From: Mesostigma viride
Lineage: Eukaryota; Streptophyta; Mesostigmatophyceae; Mesostigmatales; Mesostigmataceae
Direction of reading: 5' to 3'
Length of the DNA: 64,000 bases
Assembly (NCBI GenBank): GCA_009746045.1
Contig: RPFO01000022.1
Span: 4,819,202-4,883,201, forward strand
Shown here piece by piece: positions 10,799-23,809 of this stretch. Made by a program: the position numbers and the translations under genes. The first letter of the stretch is position 1. Each line of letters begins with the position of its first letter. A model generated the notes under the pieces. That model was not told the origin of the DNA, made no database searches, and saw only the letters and a program-made list of their open reading frames with translations.

Positions 10799-10814
10799 GC
10801 ATGGAGGGTTAGCA

Positions 10815-13800
10815 TCTACTGCCTAGTGGGAATCCAAGAACACAGGCGCACTGCATCGGCCCGCGGACCGACTGCCCTAGTTGCTGCTGACGACATCGAC
10901 GACTGGCGGTTCTATTACGGAGGCGGCGACAGCACAGGGAACGGGGGCGTCGGTCTCCTCTGCTCCCCCGATCGCCGTGGCGACACATGGGCGAACCCCA
11001 GCTGGTCAACGCTCGGCTCCTTGTGGCCACCTTAATTCCATTCGGTGGAGGGCCACTCGACCTACGCCCTGACGGTGGGCGTCGGTTACGCACCCCACTC
11101 CGGCCACCCAGAGCAAGATCGCAAGGACTTCTTTGCTGCGCTGGAGAACCTGGCGAACGGCAACCCTGGTCGCAACTACCTCGCTCTGCTACTGGACGCC
11201 AACGCAACGCTACCACCGGGTACTGGCGGATGTCAGCACGCCCCCAACGGTACGGTCTCCAATGCCAATTAACACTGAACTTTTTGCTGATTTGCTTACG
11301 ACATGCGATTTGGTCACTGCCAACACGCGATTTGGTCACTGCCAACATCCGCTTTCCACATTATTAGTCCAGATGCTTTGGTCACGTGCATGCACACCTC
11401 GCCAACTGGCACTGAACGCTGCATCGACTATGTTGTGATGCGCAAGCGTCATGCATCAAGGATCTGTACTAGCTGCTCGCTCGCACGCGATCCCCCTGGT
11501 GCGCTCCGATCATCGCATCGTCACCGCCCGCATCCGCCTGCAATTCCCCTCGCCCTTTCGTAAGCACGTGGCACCACCTGATTTGCGCACACTGCAGTTG
11601 CTTGAGAAATCTGACGACGCTCTGGAGGACTTCCCTGAAAAACGCGCCCACAAGTGCGCGGCAGAGGAGTTCGTCGACACGCTGGACATCGCGGCCAGCC
11701 ACGGCCCAGAGCTCTGTTCGCTGCCGGCCCGGCATCGGCCCTTCGGCACCTTGCTGGCAAGCTGCCCGCGGCCAGGGCCCTGCAGCCCCCCCGCCGCCCG
11801 CCCCGCTTCACCAGCCTGCACCGGCTCCCCGCCATCATCCAGGCCCGGCAAGCCCTGCGCGAAAACTGCAACCCCGCCCGCTACGCCCGCCTCAAAGCCG
11901 ATTACCACTCGGCCATCCGGCCGGGCAGGCGACGTACCAAGGAGCAGGAGGACCTCCATGTCCGCGAGTACTTCGGCCCACCTCAAGGACCAGCACGGCA
12001 AGTACGCCTGGACCCGCCTGCGTCACGCCCAACGGCCAGCCGGCGGCGTGCAGCCGGCGCCGCGGTCGACGCTCTCTGGCTCACCGCAGCAGCAGCTCGA
12101 CCAGTGGTATTCCTCCCAGTACCGGCTGCTCGGCGCCCCCCTGCCGCCTCCGCCGCTTGGCCCTCTGGCGGCCTCGCGCCTGGCAGTACGTAGCGCCTGC
12201 GGACCGGTCCCTGCGCCGCCCATGCACGCCGCCCGCCGCTGAGCAGCACTACACGTACCCAGCCCTGACGGAACCCCTGGCCGACCCCAACGAGCTACCG
12301 CCGTTCACCGAGCTTGAGCTGAGCACCGCCGCCAAGCAACTCCGCTTCTACGCCGCCGTTGGACCTGACCAGCTCCCCGCCCCGGTAATTAAGCTGACGG
12401 CGCTCACGGGGTTCCTGCTTGACGTCTGCAACCGGATCCTGCTTGCCGACGCGCCGCCGATTCCTGAGTGGCAGCACAGCTACCGTATTATGCTGCATGT
12501 ACAAAAACAAAGGTTCCCCCGTGACGACCCCGCCAACTACCGAGAAGTCTGCATCCAGAGCGCCGCACTCAAGTTGTTCATGCGCATGATCCTTCACCGC
12601 CTTCGTTCTGCTCTCGACCGTCACATAGGGGAAAGTCAAATGGGCTTTCGTTCTGGGCGCAACACTGTCATGGCCATCTTCCTGGTCGCGCGTCGCCTCT
12701 TCGAGGAAATCGCTCTCCTGCAACCTGGTGAGTTTCCCGCCATCCTGATCTTCGTCGACTTCATCAAGGCTTTTGATTCTGTCCTCTGGGACGCTCTATG
12801 GGCTGTACTTGCTCGCGCTCGCTACCCCACTCCCCTGATTACCGTCATCCGCCCGCTGTATGAGGGGTCGACCACTTCGGTGCGCACTCAACACGGCTTT
12901 ATCCCGCCATGCCCACTGCAGACCGGCGTCTGGCAGGGTTGCGTCCTGTCGCCGTACCTGTTTATTATTGTAGTGGATTATGTTATGCGCCAGGCACGTG
13001 CTCGCTTTGCTAGCATTGCAGGCCGTGCCCCCATGGCCTAGCGATCACGAACGAGCTTGGAGAAGGGGGGCCGACTAATAAGCAGAATTTACTAGCTGGT
13101 CAACCTCATTTATGCCGACGACATCACGCTCATATCGGGAAGCCGGAGTCTGCCCAGCTTTGGCTGGACTGCCTGGCGCTCGGGGCTCGGGCGGTTGGTC
13201 TAGAAATCAGCCCCAAAACGGAGGCCCTGGCCCTCGGCATGGCAGGGCCCCCACCCACACTCCGCCTCGTAGAAGACACCGAGGTCAACTACCCTACTTC
13301 TGGCCGCTTCAAGCTGCTCGGCAGTTGGCTTCCCGACTGCGAGGACGACCTGACGACAGGGATCGGCATGGCGTGGGCGCACCTCCATGACCACCGCCGC
13401 TGGTGGAGCAACCCCGCCCTACCCCAGATCGTCAAGCGTGACCTCTTCAAGGTCGTCATTCTGACGATCCTGACCTACGGTGCCGAGACCTGGACACTGA
13501 CGCAGGAGCTGGAGCAACGGCCTCGACGGCAGCGTCACCAATATGCTGCGCAAGGCCCTTAACATCCCCTTTGGTTTGCACATTAGTAATGAGGATCTGT
13601 ACGCTGATTTGCCCTATGTTTCCCACATTACTAGGCACAGGCGCCTGGGCCTAGCCGTGCACCTGGCCCGCACAGATCAGGTAGACACATCAGATAGACT
13701 AGCTGGCACCAAACCCGCCCAGCCTGGGCGATATGTCCTCACCTGGCGTGCCCCAGGCCGCGCGCGGCAGGGCCGCCACCCGTGGACTTTTCGTGATAGA

Positions 13801-14133
13801 CTCGGCATGGACATGTGCTACACTAGACGTGACGGGCTCACACCCGGGCAGCCTCCTGGTTTGTCTGTAATATGGAGGCAGATGGTCTATTAATTAATTA
13901 ATGGTACGCAAGGATAGATGGCAAGTAGTGATGAAGGAGACCACCCCCAAGTCTGTGGGGGCTCCGCGTGTGACCGCGTATGGCATTCATAGCGATTCGG
14001 GCTGCGGTGCCCACACCCCTGTAAATAGGACCTAGATAGCTTACACCATCCATTCCATCCCATGTTCCCCTCCCACTGAGGACTTATGCTCACGTGACGC
14101 AGTCACGTGTCTATTAATTGATTAATTAATTAA
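10815..14133 (+). mobile_element. 5'-truncated LINE, endonuclease to 3' hairpin tail
   Basis: The copy begins abruptly inside the endonuclease domain (a stretch reading LVGIQEHR) next to the protease-like fragment. It carries a decayed ORF2 to 13893 and a noncoding 3' region with a TTAA cluster at 13888-13903. It ends with the perfect palindrome CACGTGAC-GCA-GTCACGTG at 14091-14109 followed by a TTAA/TTGA tail to 14133. The same palindrome and tail occur at 45235-45272 (minus), 52966-52994 (minus) and 54389-54426 (plus). No clear target-site duplication was found. Confidence 0.8.
10826..13893 (+). pseudogene. LINE ORF2: APE-type endonuclease plus reverse transcriptase
   Basis: ORF2 nicks the target and reverse-transcribes the element RNA. 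Domains appear in order over several frames. The first is an apurinic-type endonuclease (WRFYYGGGD with GVGLLCSP, LLLDANATLP at about 11195, IDYVVMR and VRSDHRIVTARIRLQF at about 11480, the SDH signature). A linker follows. The reverse transcriptase has MGFRSGRNTVMAIF, motif A FVDFIKAFDS (about 12755), motif B GVWQGCVLSPYLF (about 12925) and YADD at 13111-13122. The C-terminal part has the phrase LTYGAETWTL and a run with NEDLYADLP typical of RTE/CR1-like elements. Stops at 11033 and 13039 and several frameshifts make it inactive. An RTE-like clade is my best guess from the C-terminus and repeat tail. Confidence 0.9.
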
Positions 14134-14220
14134 GGGGAGGTGTGCCACCAAAACCCCCCAAAACTGGAATACACTTGTTTCAATATGAATTCAATTGAAT
14201 TATGCCCAGCCATGATTAGG

Positions 14221-14952
14221 TGTAACAGAATAAAATGGTGGTCTCTGCTCCACTACATGCACAGATCTTTTACCTCCTGTCATTAAAGACAGAACGGACT
14301 TATCAAACCCCAAGAGACAGGGGAGATTCCTAGCACTCTCCAGGAATCGTAGAGGGTGGTCGTTTCCCGTCTAGAGGCCATTCCTACGAGACGGTACTTA
14401 CGCGGTAGAGAGCGGTGGTCCCCTTTTGGTCGGGCGTCTCTCTGCTTGTTCATACAGGCACAAGACTTCCTGTCTATCGGATATGGCTGTCCAATAACAG
14501 GGCCTGAAGTGAGCATGTTTGGTTATTAGAAATAACTTCACATAATTGGGGGTTTCCGCGTGATGGCTATGGTGACAAACAGGCAAAGCTTATGTCCCCG
14601 CCGACACAGAGGAGTCCAACGCAATCCTACAGGTCTCAGCCAATCAGAACACAGATGAACCGGTAAGGTTCTCTCTCTATATATGCTTTACACCCCTAAC
14701 TTACGAAAGATACTAACTGACATCAGTCAGATAACACATAGATTCCAAGGTACTGTCCCGTACCGTCCAGGGCCCAACACAAAGCACCATCAAAAGGGCA
14801 CTCCGCATATAAGTCCCAAAAAGTCAAGTCAGGCCAGGAATCATTACACTTTGGCCGTACAAAAGACTCAGCCATTTACACTGAACGTTGAACTCCAAGT
14901 TCACGTCCACTTGGATGTAACAGTATACACACTGTCAGAAAGTACTGTTACA
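14221..14952 (-). repeat. 3' LTR of the retroelement
   Basis: 732 bp, TGTAACAG to CTGTTACA. Differs from the other LTR by a few substitutions and small indels, for example one extra TA in a TATATA run and a T-run difference near 14550. Confidence 0.92.
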
Positions 14953-14966
14953 TTCCTCCCCCCAAG
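14953..14966 (-). promoter_or_regulatory. Polypurine tract
   Basis: On the minus strand the sequence abutting the 3' LTR reads CTTGGGGGGAGGAA, followed directly by TGTAACAG. A purine run in this position primes plus-strand DNA synthesis in LTR elements. Confidence 0.75.
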
Positions 14967-16539
14967 AACAGAGCTACCAGCTCTGCCAAACAGACCAGTC
15001 GCATGACTGCCAGCATCCCCACAGGCCTCAAGTCTCCGCCAACACGGCATCATTGACCCTGCAAGGATCTGAGTCTATGGACAAAGGAAATGGTCTGCAA
15101 ATCACAGGCTGGCCGCATGACCCAGTTATCCCTCCAGGCCTTAAGTCTCGACCACAAAGGCGTCATCAACCCTCTTGGGAACTGAGTTCATGGGCAAGAC
15201 TCACAGCCTGAACACATAACACACATCCTATCTGGGGAGGAAGTTGTCACACTACCACAAAACTCAAAACCCAAACACAGAAAAAACACAAAATAAAACC
15301 CAAAATATACTTAAAACCAACTACTGTCTTCTCCTGGGACTCCAGCCAGAGAAAAGATGAACTGGTACTGGGCTCATCCTGCAACTCATGACAGAGAAAA
15401 GACCCTAGTACTATCCAAGTACAACGTCATCACAACTGGTATCAAACAAGGCAGGTGAAAGGAACAGCCGCCTTAAAGCTGAAGACTGAAAAAGTCTGGA
15501 AACAGGACTGGAACTGGAACTTGGAACTGGAAATAGCAACTGGAAGCAGATCTGGAATTGGAAAAACAACTGGAACTGGATATGCTGGTACAGGAAGTGT
15601 CTTCTAAAGAATTAAAGGCAAGTATGGCCTCAAAAGACACATAAGCAGAGAATAAGGAACCACAGTGTTGAGAGGGCTCACTCATGGAATCCGCCATGCC
15701 CATCACAGTAAGCATAATAACAGATTCTCTCTGCCTATTCCACTAGCAACAAAGACTGTGCCATATCTGCACATCCCAAACTGGATCCATAGAAAGTAGG
15801 TAGGCTGCACCAAGTCCACGCGTCCAAGACAAGGTCTCCCACAACTGGATCAGTGCAAGCACGTAGTGAAAACTGATCTCCAAAATCTGGCCACCCCAGA
15901 TTCTCCATCCCATGCAAATCTGGCCACTCCAGATTCTCCATCCGAGGTCCACATTCTGGATTGCAGGTCAAACACTGGATCGGCTCCAAGAAGGAAAACT
16001 GAAGCAGGAAGACGTCTCTGGATGTCAACCACTGGAAGCAGAACTTGCTGACCAAAGCACGCTGACCACAGCTCTAATGTAGACCAGAGGCCCAGAACTG
16101 AAAGACAGAAATGTCCTCAGTCAGGTGACCACAGCAAATCTGCCATGAAGGCACAGGTCACCAGGACAGAATGGGATCTATGAGGTAACAAAAGAAGAAA
16201 CTGAAAATCCCAATCAGTTTCATAGGCAAATAGTGATGTCCATCTGCCATAGACCTCATAGATCTCCTCCCCTCTAAGACAAGACGCAGGGGGCTAGGGT
16301 GAGGGAAAGCCTGCGGCCACATCTCAACCCACAAACAAGTGGCCCTAAATGAACAAGGCACACGCATCAGTCTCTCTCAACTGGAATGGTGAGAGCAACC
16401 AACGATCTTGGAACGACTCAGGTCACCCAAGACCGCGACCATCATCAAGGCTCAATGCATCACTCAGTGCCAAGAGTGAGGGACACCTTAGACCAAGGAA
16501 ATTCAGCACATCATTGAGCATGCAGAGCCATGGTCCAAT

Positions 16540-16745
16540 TACTCAACAGCTGGTTAACTGGAGACAACCAGCACGTAAGCGTATTCATTCATCTGGCCGC
16601 CTCTGGTAAACTGGAAACAACCAGAAGGCACTGGCCAAACAGAGGTACTGGCTCTGCATGGTGAACTGGATACCACCAGCAGACAAACTCGTTCCCAAAT
16701 CTGCCACTGATTAACTGGATGCAATCAGCAGGCATACTGCCAACA
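16540..16745. repeat. Diverged tandem repeat, about 65 bp x 3-4
   Basis: Repeated phrase TTAACTGGA followed by CAACCAGCA-like sequence at about 16553, 16610, 16660 and 16712, inside the LTR element. Confidence 0.6.
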
Positions 16746-17010
16746 ATCTGCCAACGGCGTGGTCACAGGACAGTCATGGGTTAGTCACAGGAAGGGGGAT
16801 GGGGCCAGCCAACCCTGTCAAGGTGTAGGGGTGAGGGCATCTCAAACCCACAAGACAACAAGGTCAGACAGGCTCCCTCCATAAGATGTTCCTGTGAGAC
16901 CACACAACATGGATTAATCCTTGACAGCCATAAGGTTGCAGATTGATGTCAAGCAGCGGTAAGGCTGACGAGGTCAACACAAAGAGAGCTCACAGGTTCT
17001 CCTAGGTTAA

Positions 17011-18726
17011 CCCTTCAATTGTGTCAACTGGAACCACCAGAACGGACTGAGTACGGGCATCTTAGTAAGTATGAGAGTATCTAGCCAAATAACATTTTCT
17101 GGCCCACCCTTGGAACCAAGGATGCTTTTATATCAAATAACTTTGGGGTCATGTCATTGGTCACATATCTATGCCCCACAGCTGCTATAAATAGCACCCC
17201 CCCCAAGGGGGTACGGTGCAGATGGGGTTCAAGAGATATATAATGCAATATGGACCATTTCTCAAAATCTGCTGACCCTGGCCCTTTGAGGGGAGTTTAA
17301 GATAATCACAGGCATGCCATAGATGCATTCACAACATGACATGCCATAGAACTGCACAGGCTAGCTAGCATACAGCCCAAAATAGCTCAGACCGTTATAA
17401 CGGGTGCAGTTATTTTGGGGTGTTTTGGTAGCACTACCGTATAGGAATTCAATTCCAACGTGGCACAAAACATCATAGATGGCCACACATGGATTCCCAA
17501 ACACATTTCCAGCTTAAAAATCACAACAGCATGCTATACAACAAGTATAAAGCTTGTGCCAAGGCCCAAAACCAAGCGTATAACGGGTTCACAAGGAGCT
17601 ACATTATCAATGCATCCAACACACTATAAAGCAATTCCAATGATTGGCAATGATAGAGAAAACAAAAGAACTCACCTGGTTGTGCTTCCATGCAAGCAGG
17701 CCCTGGCCATTCATGTTTCTTGCATGCACTATGGACGCACAAGCAGAAGGATAACTTGGGCCAGCAAACCAAGAAGCAATGCCTAGAGCTGGCCAGAAAA
17801 CCAATTGTGTCGCTATGTCTGTGCAGGGAAAAGCATCCCGTCATCAAGCCCACCATGTTAAGAGACAATACCAAACGCTACTTCACTGGTTTCGTTGAAG
17901 CCTTAGCTAATAGCAATCAATCTGGTCCAAAATCTGCGTGACATAGTGGTATTCCCCAACCATCACAAGCGAACGCGTACAAGCACTAAAGCAACAAAAC
18001 GACAAGCAAAAACCATCGATTACATGTCTAAAACTAGTTTATAAACGATAGGACGACTTGGTACTGTAATGTATAAACGCTAACATGTTAATACGTACCA
18101 GGTCGAAACCGCAGATTACCTGCTGTGCGGGAGCCATCACTCCCACCTCACGGACATAGCCTCGAACCTTTCCTGGCCGTCATCGCTAATAAAACATGTC
18201 AAGAATAACGTAACAAGTCTATCCACGCGCAAATATATGGACGTTTGCTGCCGAACAACAGGTGGCATACGCACTGTCACCGCCTGGCCGCTGACAGGAT
18301 CTGCTGCACCGATTAGAACCTAGAGACATACTTGCGCACGTCCAGACGCTTCACGGCCAGAGATATAACCTTTCTAACAATCAAGGATAATTACTACAAA
18401 ATTTGAGTTCAAAATTCCAAGCCATGCTCTCGTACCAGTCATTTGCCTGCACCGCCATAGCCGCGGACGTCAATTATTTTCATTCACGTCGGTCCCGTTT
18501 GACCATGGTACCCCCCCAACTTTGATTGAGTATATCTCCCTGGCCAGTTGTCCAAAGTACGGTCTGAATAGTGCCAGGCATAGCTTACGTCTAGATCTTT
18601 CGATCCCCCCAGGTTTGACCGTTGAATTATTTTTGGCGCGGCGCCTGGTTCTGCCACAAACTCAGTCCGTTAGAGTGGCGCGAGTTCAACTGGCGCCACG
18701 AAAACGGACTCAGTACAAATTAAGGG
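17011..18726. mobile_element. Second TTAA-flanked, piggyBac-like element
   Basis: Inside the LTR element, TTAA (17007-17010) precedes CCCTTCAATTGT, and ACAAATTAAGGG is followed by TTAA (18727-18730). The termini match at 10 of 12 positions. CCCTT ends with TTAA targets fit piggyBac. The subterminal motif ACGGACTSAGTAC occurs near both ends. No transposase frame is present. The interior contains a TATAAATAG and a GGCGCGGCGCC palindrome near 18637. Confidence 0.6.
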
Positions 18727-19904
18727 TTAAGACTCTCAGCAACAGTATCACAACCCATCCTAGGTACAAAAGTTGTCCATTGATCCAGAACGCTGTTGTA
18801 CTGTGGGCAGCTCAAGGGCGGAAGGGTCCGTCAGCATAGAGAAAGACTCAAGAGCTGGAGCAAGACCCCTTGCATCATGTACAACTGAAGGTGAGTGAGT
18901 AGGCACTCAGGGTACAGATGCCAGCATACTGTTGTACCCAATTAAAACTCTATCAGAGAGAGGCTCTCAGACAGACATGAGAGGATACCACAAAGTCCAC
19001 TCATGGGAGGCAGCAAGATAGACAAAGAAATGAACAGAGGTGAGAGGTGAGGTCTTCCCAAGACAAGGATTAGCAAGCCAGGAAAGATCAGAAGGGGGTC
19101 AAGAGGACAGTCACAAGGATCAATAACAAAGGCAAGCAATTGACAAGCAGTGAGGAGTTAGAGCAACAAGAGTCACCGGTAAACTCCACACTTAATGAAT
19201 GCTCGTCTGCATCCCTGTTATGATAGCCACAAAACGTCCTTGACACACCCTAGCAACTCTGTTCATGATGTCCACTGCTCCAAAAGATGCACACCATTCG
19301 GCCACTCCATAGGCCGTGCGAATACTCAAAGCTCTCATTACGGTGAGAAGTGAAGAAGATGAGTACTCTAGGTATGCACACAGTCTGTATACCTGGTGCA
19401 CTGGAGTCACAGACTGCACGCGGAGAGAGAGAGAGCTTGAAAACAGGGAATCACATGAGAAGTATGACTCCCACTGTTTCTGACCATATGAACTTCATCA
19501 GTAGTCAGCAGACAGCTAACAAGAAAGGCTTACATGCAGAGAAAGCCCAAGTGATTGAAGTCCAGGTCACTGAGGAAAAAGCAAAATAAGTAAAACTCAG
19601 CCATGGCGTACTGGCACATCATTTACCCTCAGGCAAGCTCTTATAAGACTGCAAACAACCAAAACCACGTGGGGATTCTGGTATATCCAACACTGGGACA
19701 GATGATGCTAGTGACTGCTTTCATGACTGAAAAAAACTGTCACGCATCTATCAACCAACTGTACATCTTTCCATAATAAGGCAACCAGGGGCAACTGTAT
19801 AGACGTCATCCATGATAAGCACAACGTCTACACCATCCCAATGGCCACAAGAAAGATGTAAACCTGAGTGACTGACGTAAGAGTTAGGCACTTGGAATCT
19901 ACAG

Positions 19905-20105
19905 GCAGCCCTGGCAGGGTTAGGAGAGAAGCAAATTATTTTCTCCCAACAGGCAGCCCAAAACTGGTACAGAATATAGGCAGCCTTGGCAGGGTTAGGA
20001 GACAAACAAACTTCTCCCAACAGGCGACCTAAAACTAGAACTAAACAGTACAGGCAACCTTGGCAGGGTCAGGAGACAAACAAACTGTTTCTCCCAACAG
20101 GTGGC
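19905..20105. repeat. Tandem repeat, about 75 bp x 3
   Basis: Units share GGCAGGGTTAGGAGA and TTCTCCCAACAGG. Located in the noncoding interior of the LTR element. Confidence 0.8.
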
Positions 20106-22049
20106 CTATAATACTATATAATACTGTATGGCCTAAATCAGGTGACAGGGAGACTGTTAGTGGCTCCCCTAAGCAGCAGGTCTTAACCAAGACACAGGGT
20201 GACAAGAGTCAACACGTCACAGCCCACGTGTCTAGGACAAGCCAGCTATAAAACTATGACTACAGCAGATTGCTAAAAGGCACTATTGCCAACCTGAGTC
20301 ATCAAGGGCAGACGTAAAGTACGTCCTATGCAGCAACTTGATGACCATACTCCTTATGGGACCCAGTGAACAAGCATCCTTTCTACTAAAAAAAGAAGAA
20401 AAGGAAAGACTTGACACTGCCCATTACAATGTTCTCAGCAGTGAACAAAATAGCTAGTTCACGCAATCAAGGCACCTATGTGTGCAAGACCAGAGAACAT
20501 GGCAGGGATGCACCCAAGGAGGCACTGCAGAAGCATGCACTCAAAAGAGGCACCGCAGTAGCTACCTACAGCTGCAAGATGTCTATGCAACTGAAGAGGT
20601 GCACGTCATACTATCTATAGAGTGCAGTACTCTATCACATCTACAGAGGCAAGCCAAGCCATAGATGCAATAGAGCACACCATCCATAGATAATACAAGT
20701 GCCCGTGACTACCCAGGACAGGGGTACAAGTTTCAGCCTGCACCAAGAAATAACATTGAATGCTGGCTGACCCAAGTCCTGGTTGTATTCTAAATAAACT
20801 ACTGACTATCAAAACCATCCTGGAATATATAGCCTTTCTATTACTAACTATAGCTGTGTGCTGGTACGTGCCAGAACCATGCACAAGGTGTCTGGTCAGA
20901 TCCACACCCTCCCAGAAAATTTTTACGGTGGGTGAGACCCTACAATGTACCAGATACACTACTAGAGGGCAGTGACAGGCACCAATCAAAACATTTACTC
21001 CACGCAAGCCTATGGTGAGTGCTAAAAGCTCAGACTCACACAGCAATGCTAAAACAGCATCACAGGCATGGAATAATGGAATGATGGGAACAACTAGGTT
21101 GTTCTCCTCCCACCCTATGGGGGAAGAAGCCAGCACTCCCTAACTAGGCACGCAGGTGTTAGGCACAACACCGTCAAGGTGTCAGCAGTATTACAGCACA
21201 CCTTAAGAGACATGGGACTGTCACCCTTTTTACAAGCCATGACTAGAACAGGGAAAAGACCTTCCTCCAAACTGCTTACAGGACTGGGTCTTCTCCATTC
21301 TAGCATCATGGTGGTGAACAGAAAGAAAAATGTCTCATCCCCTAGGCATCTCTTCTGCAACCAAAAGAGATCACCAGGTGCCCACCTGCTTTTCAAGATG
21401 TTGGCCTAGCAGATGCCGTTGCAGCAGACGACGCTGTCGCCACAACCAGAAGTCGCTGCTACAGCAAACGTCGGCGCTAGAGCGAAAGGTTGTTGCCGAA
21501 ACATGAAGATGTTGTCACTAAAACTGGCAGATGTAGTCGTTGAAAAAGAAGGCATTGGCACGACTGGAAGAACTCGTTGCCACCACCACACTGTGTCGGC
21601 TGATTGTTGTTGTCGTGTAGAGCTCGTTGCCGTTTCAGCGGGTCGGGCAGATTGACGCAGTGTCGAATAGGCGACAGCAGCAGAATCACTTGAGTTGGCT
21701 GGTCTGGTGCGTTAGCTTGGGCTCAGGAAAATGTGGTCTGGCTCGGCTTGTTCGTGAGAACGTCCCATGCCAGACGCCTAGCCTATTCCGCAACACAGAC
21801 TGCAAAAAGAAATTCGCTGCCCAGTGAAGAATGCACTCTATACAGTTCAGCAGGGTTAGTGAAACCGCCAGGTGACTGGCCGCTGAGCTAGATAGAAAGC
21901 TTTCTTCTAAATGTCTCAACCAGGACGAATGCTATCGTTCTTGTTCTTCCCTCGGTAGAAAAAACGTTGGTAGGCGGAAATGGTTGATGTATACTGAAAG
22001 AGTCAGTACACGGAAACTCGTCCCATGCTTTGATAAGTCTGTTCAGAGG

Positions 22050-22067
22050 TCAAACCTCCGATTACCA
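22050..22067 (-). promoter_or_regulatory. Primer-binding site
   Basis: One base inside the 5' LTR, the minus strand reads TGGTAATCGGAGGTTTGA. A TGG start next to the LTR complements the CCA end of a tRNA primer. I could not identify the tRNA. Confidence 0.65.
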
Positions 22068-22068
22068 A

Positions 22069-22797
22069 TGTAACAGAATAAAATGGTGGTCTCTGCTCCA
22101 CTAAATGCACAGATCTTTTACCTCCTGTCATTAAAGACAGAACGGACTTATCAAACCCCAAGAGACAGGGGAGATTCCTAGCACTCTCCAGGAATCGTAG
22201 AGGGTGGTCGTTTCCCGTCTAGAGGCCATTCCTACGAGACGGTACTTACGCGGTAGAGAGCGGTGGTCCCCTTTTGGTCGGGCGTCTCTCTGCTTGTTCA
22301 TACAGACACAAGACTTCCTGTCTATCGGATATGGCTGTCCAATAACAGGGCCTGAAGTGAGCATGTTTGGTTATTAGAAATAACTTCACATAATTGGGGG
22401 TTCCGCGTGATGGCTATGGTGACAAACAGGCAAAGCTTATGTCCCCGCCGACACAGAGGAGTCCAACGCAATCCTACAGGTCTCAGCCAATCAGAACACA
22501 GATGAACCGGTAAGGTTCTCTCTCTATATGCTTTACACCCCTAACTTAAGAAAGATACTAACTGACATCAGTCAGATAACACATAGATTCCAAGGTACTG
22601 TCCCGTACCGTCCAGGGCCCAACACAAAGCACCATCAAAAGGGCACTCCGCATATAAGTCCCAAAAAGTCAAGTCAGGCCAGGAATCATTACACTTTGGC
22701 CGTACAAAAGACTCAGCCATTTACACTGAACGTTGAACTCCAAGTTCACGTCCACTTGGATGTAACAGTATACACACTGTCAGAAAAAACTGTTACA
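22069..22797 (-). repeat. 5' LTR of the retroelement
   Basis: 729 bp, TGTAACAG to CTGTTACA, followed by the TTAGG duplication at 22798-22802. Confidence 0.92.
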
Positions 22798-23230
22798 TTA
22801 GGGGCCCTAAATAACATGTTTAGTGAGTTATCCATGCATTCATTGATGGTTCTACCCCCAACCACGCGCCGGTATCGCGCTAAAAATAGAAAAAGACGCT
22901 AATTAGGGCACAGTATGCCCCAGCCAATGCACACATCAATTCAGGCCAGCCATGATATTTTCCAAGCAGGTCGTGGGTGGCCAAAAATTAGAGCCACTCA
23001 CAACCCATATCTGACATGCTTTAGAATTTTTATTCTCTTGCAAGTACAAAAACGCTGTTTTTCACACATGCCAAAAATAATAAAATACCAAACACATGTG
23101 AAATGGGCCAAACATGATATTTAAAATTCCATTAGTCATCGACACACACGCTCGCAAAATCTGGCTGCATTTGGACAAGCTGTGTGGAAGTTATAGTCTT
23201 TGGCAGCATGCCACCTGAGCGTCCATTATA

Positions 23231-23809
23231 CTAGTCACTGTCACCATCACTGCCATCATCACAGTCTTCCCCGCAGCAAACTGGGCAGAACCAGTCCCCA
23301 TCAGGTACGCTGGGCAGGAGAGGGACCGTGCAGCTCAGGTGGAGCCCCCCATCGCACCCGGGTGTGCTGCACAGCAAGAAAGGGTCATCATCAGATGCAT
23401 CGGTCTTAGAGCAGCGCAAGCAAGGGATGTGTGCAGTGTCATCATCATCCTCATTGCTGCCCGCCCCCGCCCCCCCAGTAGCAGCCCCCACACCCCCATA
23501 GTGCACCCCCTTGCTGTAGGTGACCTGGCCCCTCTGGGCATCTACCTTGCCCTCATCCCAGCGATGGCCACGCTTCACATGCCACGCCCGGGCTGCCTCA
23601 GCCTTGTACTCTAGCGTCTTCTTGACCACCTGCTGGCACTCCCTCTTTTTCCTCAGCTCATCCAGCTGTGCAAGGGCAGCGGGGGAGGTGTCTACACCCA
23701 TAAGCAAACGGCTAGGCACCGCATCTGCCCTTACCTGCCCTCGGCATGGCCAACCGTGCAAACGCAAGCATAGCAACACGATCGCTAGGCATACATGCCA
23801 AGAGAGCAT
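23231..23809 (-). CDS. PHD-finger protein inside a DNA transposon
   Basis: The 192-residue frame starts at an ATG at 23809. Its C-terminal third is a PHD finger (about residues 128-180): CLRCSKTDASDDDPFLLC, then CDGGLHLSC and DGDWFCPVCC, giving the C4-H-C3 order with the usual Trp two residues before the last Cys pair. PHD fingers read histone H3 tails. The middle has a Lys/Arg/Glu-rich helix and a Gly/Ala linker, and the protein ends in an acidic Asp-rich tail. The hydrophobic first 18 residues may be intron-derived, so the true start could lie elsewhere. It lies between the transposon's inverted repeats. It could be a captured host exon, or the targeting domain of a transposase whose catalytic part is lost. 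Confidence 0.7.
   Translation of the reverse strand: MLSWHVCLAIVLLCLRLHGWPCRGQVRADAVPSRLLMGVDTSPAALAQLDELRKKRECQQVVKKTLEYKAEAARAWHVKRGHRWDEGKVDAQRGQVTYSKGVHYGGVGAATGGAGAGSNEDDDDTAHIPCLRCSKTDASDDDPFLLCSTPGCDGGLHLSCTVPLLPSVPDGDWFCPVCCGEDCDDGSDGDSD

Larger units (their letters stand above)
14221..22797 (-). mobile_element. LTR retroelement without gag/pol, large noncoding interior
   Basis: Two nearly identical LTRs (14221-14952 and 22069-22797) begin TGTAACAG and end CTGTTACA. The element is flanked by the 5-bp duplication TTAGG (14216-14220 and 22798-22802). A primer-binding-like site next to the right LTR and a purine tract next to the left LTR show that it is transcribed from the minus strand. 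The 7.1-kb interior has no gag, protease, reverse transcriptase or integrase. The longest minus frame is 173 codons (20615-21136) with no recognised motif. Such a layout matches LARD-type non-autonomous elements. The LTRs differ at only a handful of sites, so the insertion is recent. Confidence 0.9.

Noticed and set aside
20615-21136. 173-codon minus frame inside the LTR element as a possible env or pol
   Set aside because: No catalytic motif or domain; Leu/Val-rich composition only.
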